From Sphingobacterium sp. (GTDB lineage Bacteria > Bacteroidota > Bacteroidia > SpSt-205), in the NCBI GenBank assembly GCA_028276345.1, contig JAPYWM010000076.1:1-6519 (forward strand): a DNA stretch of 6,519 nucleotides, written 5' to 3'. Under the pieces are notes generated by a model. That model ran no database searches. It was not told where the DNA came from and worked only from the letters and a program-made list of their open reading frames with translations. Positions 6,077-6,519 of this stretch are shown piece by piece; the first letter of the stretch is position 1; the number at the start of each line of letters is the position of its first letter. Position numbers and translations under genes: made by a program.

Positions 6077-6519
6077 TTATCGCTTGATCTGAAGTACGGA
6101 GAGATTCCGCTCATACACATCCAGCGTCCCGCCATTCACATTGACATAGTTGCCATAGAGCTCCAACCTGTAATAGTAGGTAGTACCCGCAGTGAGATTG
6201 AGATCCACATAGCTCACCGACGTGCCCATATTAAAGCCCAAGGTACCTGAGCTAAGTCCATTCGGAAACCGCAGCGCACAGATACCACTGCTATAAGTCA
6301 GTACAGTTCTATTCACGATGAAGGCGGCATCCTCGGCCCGAACTAAAAGCAAAAAGTACCCTGCCAACGCCAAATTACCTGTCATGGTTGTGTTATTTAC
6401 GATGCGGGCAAACCCGCTGATAAAGACGCCGCTGTGATCGGGGCCGCTCCCATCAGGAATAGTGATAGAAACAGTCGTACCATCAATAGGGTAATAAGTA
6501 GCATTATAGGGGATGGACT
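6077..6519 (-). CDS. C-terminal part of a beta-rich, probably extracellular protein of unknown function
   Basis: The frame is open from the right edge to the TAA at 6079-6077, giving 146 residues. The true start lies outside the window, since no stop interrupts the frame upstream of the internal ATG at 6385. The sequence is rich in Thr, Asn, Gly, Tyr and alternating hydrophobic residues (for example YVDLNLTAGTTYYYRLELYG), as expected for a beta-sandwich. It ends in GGTLDVYERNLSVLQIKR. There is one cysteine and no membrane segment or catalytic motif. I do not recognise the family. The style suits a secreted surface protein or a C1q/tail-fibre-like jelly-roll, but that is inference. The plus-strand equivalent is visibly less GC-rich than the rest of the window. 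The gene converges on mqnD with a 106-bp gap. Confidence 0.7.
   Translation of the reverse strand, partial: SIPYNATYYPIDGTTVSITIPDGSGPDHSGVFISGFARIVNNTTMTGNLALAGYFLLLVRAEDAAFIVNRTVLTYSSGICALRFPNGLSSGTLGFNMGTSVSYVDLNLTAGTTYYYRLELYGNYVNVNGGTLDVYERNLSVLQIKR

Noticed and set aside
5999..6250. Plus-strand open frame after the terminator
   Set aside because: It begins inside the terminator stem and is mostly antisense to the beta-rich minus-strand gene, without a ribosome-binding site or domain.
1..6519. CRISPR array, insertion sequence, tRNA or rRNA
   Set aside because: I saw no regularly spaced direct repeats, transposase motifs or terminal inverted repeats, and no cloverleaf or rRNA-like sequence on reading either strand.

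Overview
The window looks like a chromosomal segment of a fairly GC-rich, probably uncultured or thermophilic member of the Bacteroidota. Several points support this: a TPR protein with a signal peptide followed directly by a DUF4292-type lipoprotein, a long sugar nucleotidyltransferase of the kind found beside them in that phylum, near-absence of Shine-Dalgarno sites at three of the four plus-strand starts, one exact match to the Bacteroidota -7 promoter motif (TAnnTTTG), and menaquinone synthesis by the futalosine route (mqnD). The lineage call is inference from gene content; no rRNA or tRNA is present.

Layout. Positions 1-1578 (minus strand) hold the first 526 codons of a large Eco57I-type adenine DNA methyltransferase. 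The gene runs off the left edge just after its SAM-binding motif and is probably part of a restriction or phage-defence locus. A 190-bp divergent intergenic region (1579-1768) follows. A tight plus-strand cluster of four genes then runs from 1769 to 5970: a sugar-phosphate nucleotidyltransferase with a C-terminal left-handed beta-helix, a secreted TPR protein, a DUF4292 lipoprotein and mqnD. The first three overlap by 11 and 28 bp, and mqnD starts 2 bp after the lipoprotein stop, so they are most likely co-transcribed and translationally coupled. The cluster ends in a pair of overlapping inverted repeats plus a T-run (5967-6018). On the right, a convergent minus-strand gene of lower GC (6077-6519) gives only the C-terminal 146 residues of a beta-rich, probably extracellular protein.

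Function. The nucleotidyltransferase, TPR protein and lipoprotein suggest cell-envelope work (activated sugar supply plus periplasmic or outer-membrane factors), with menaquinone synthesis appended to the same transcript. The methyltransferase is divergent from this housekeeping block and could be the first gene of a defence module lying to the left.

The most notable observations are the defence-type methyltransferase with a long N-terminal region of unknown role, alternating blocks of G-ending and C-ending codons inside single genes, a possible leaderless promoter, the mutually exclusive hairpins after mqnD, and an apparent excess of CTAAG/CTTAG words.
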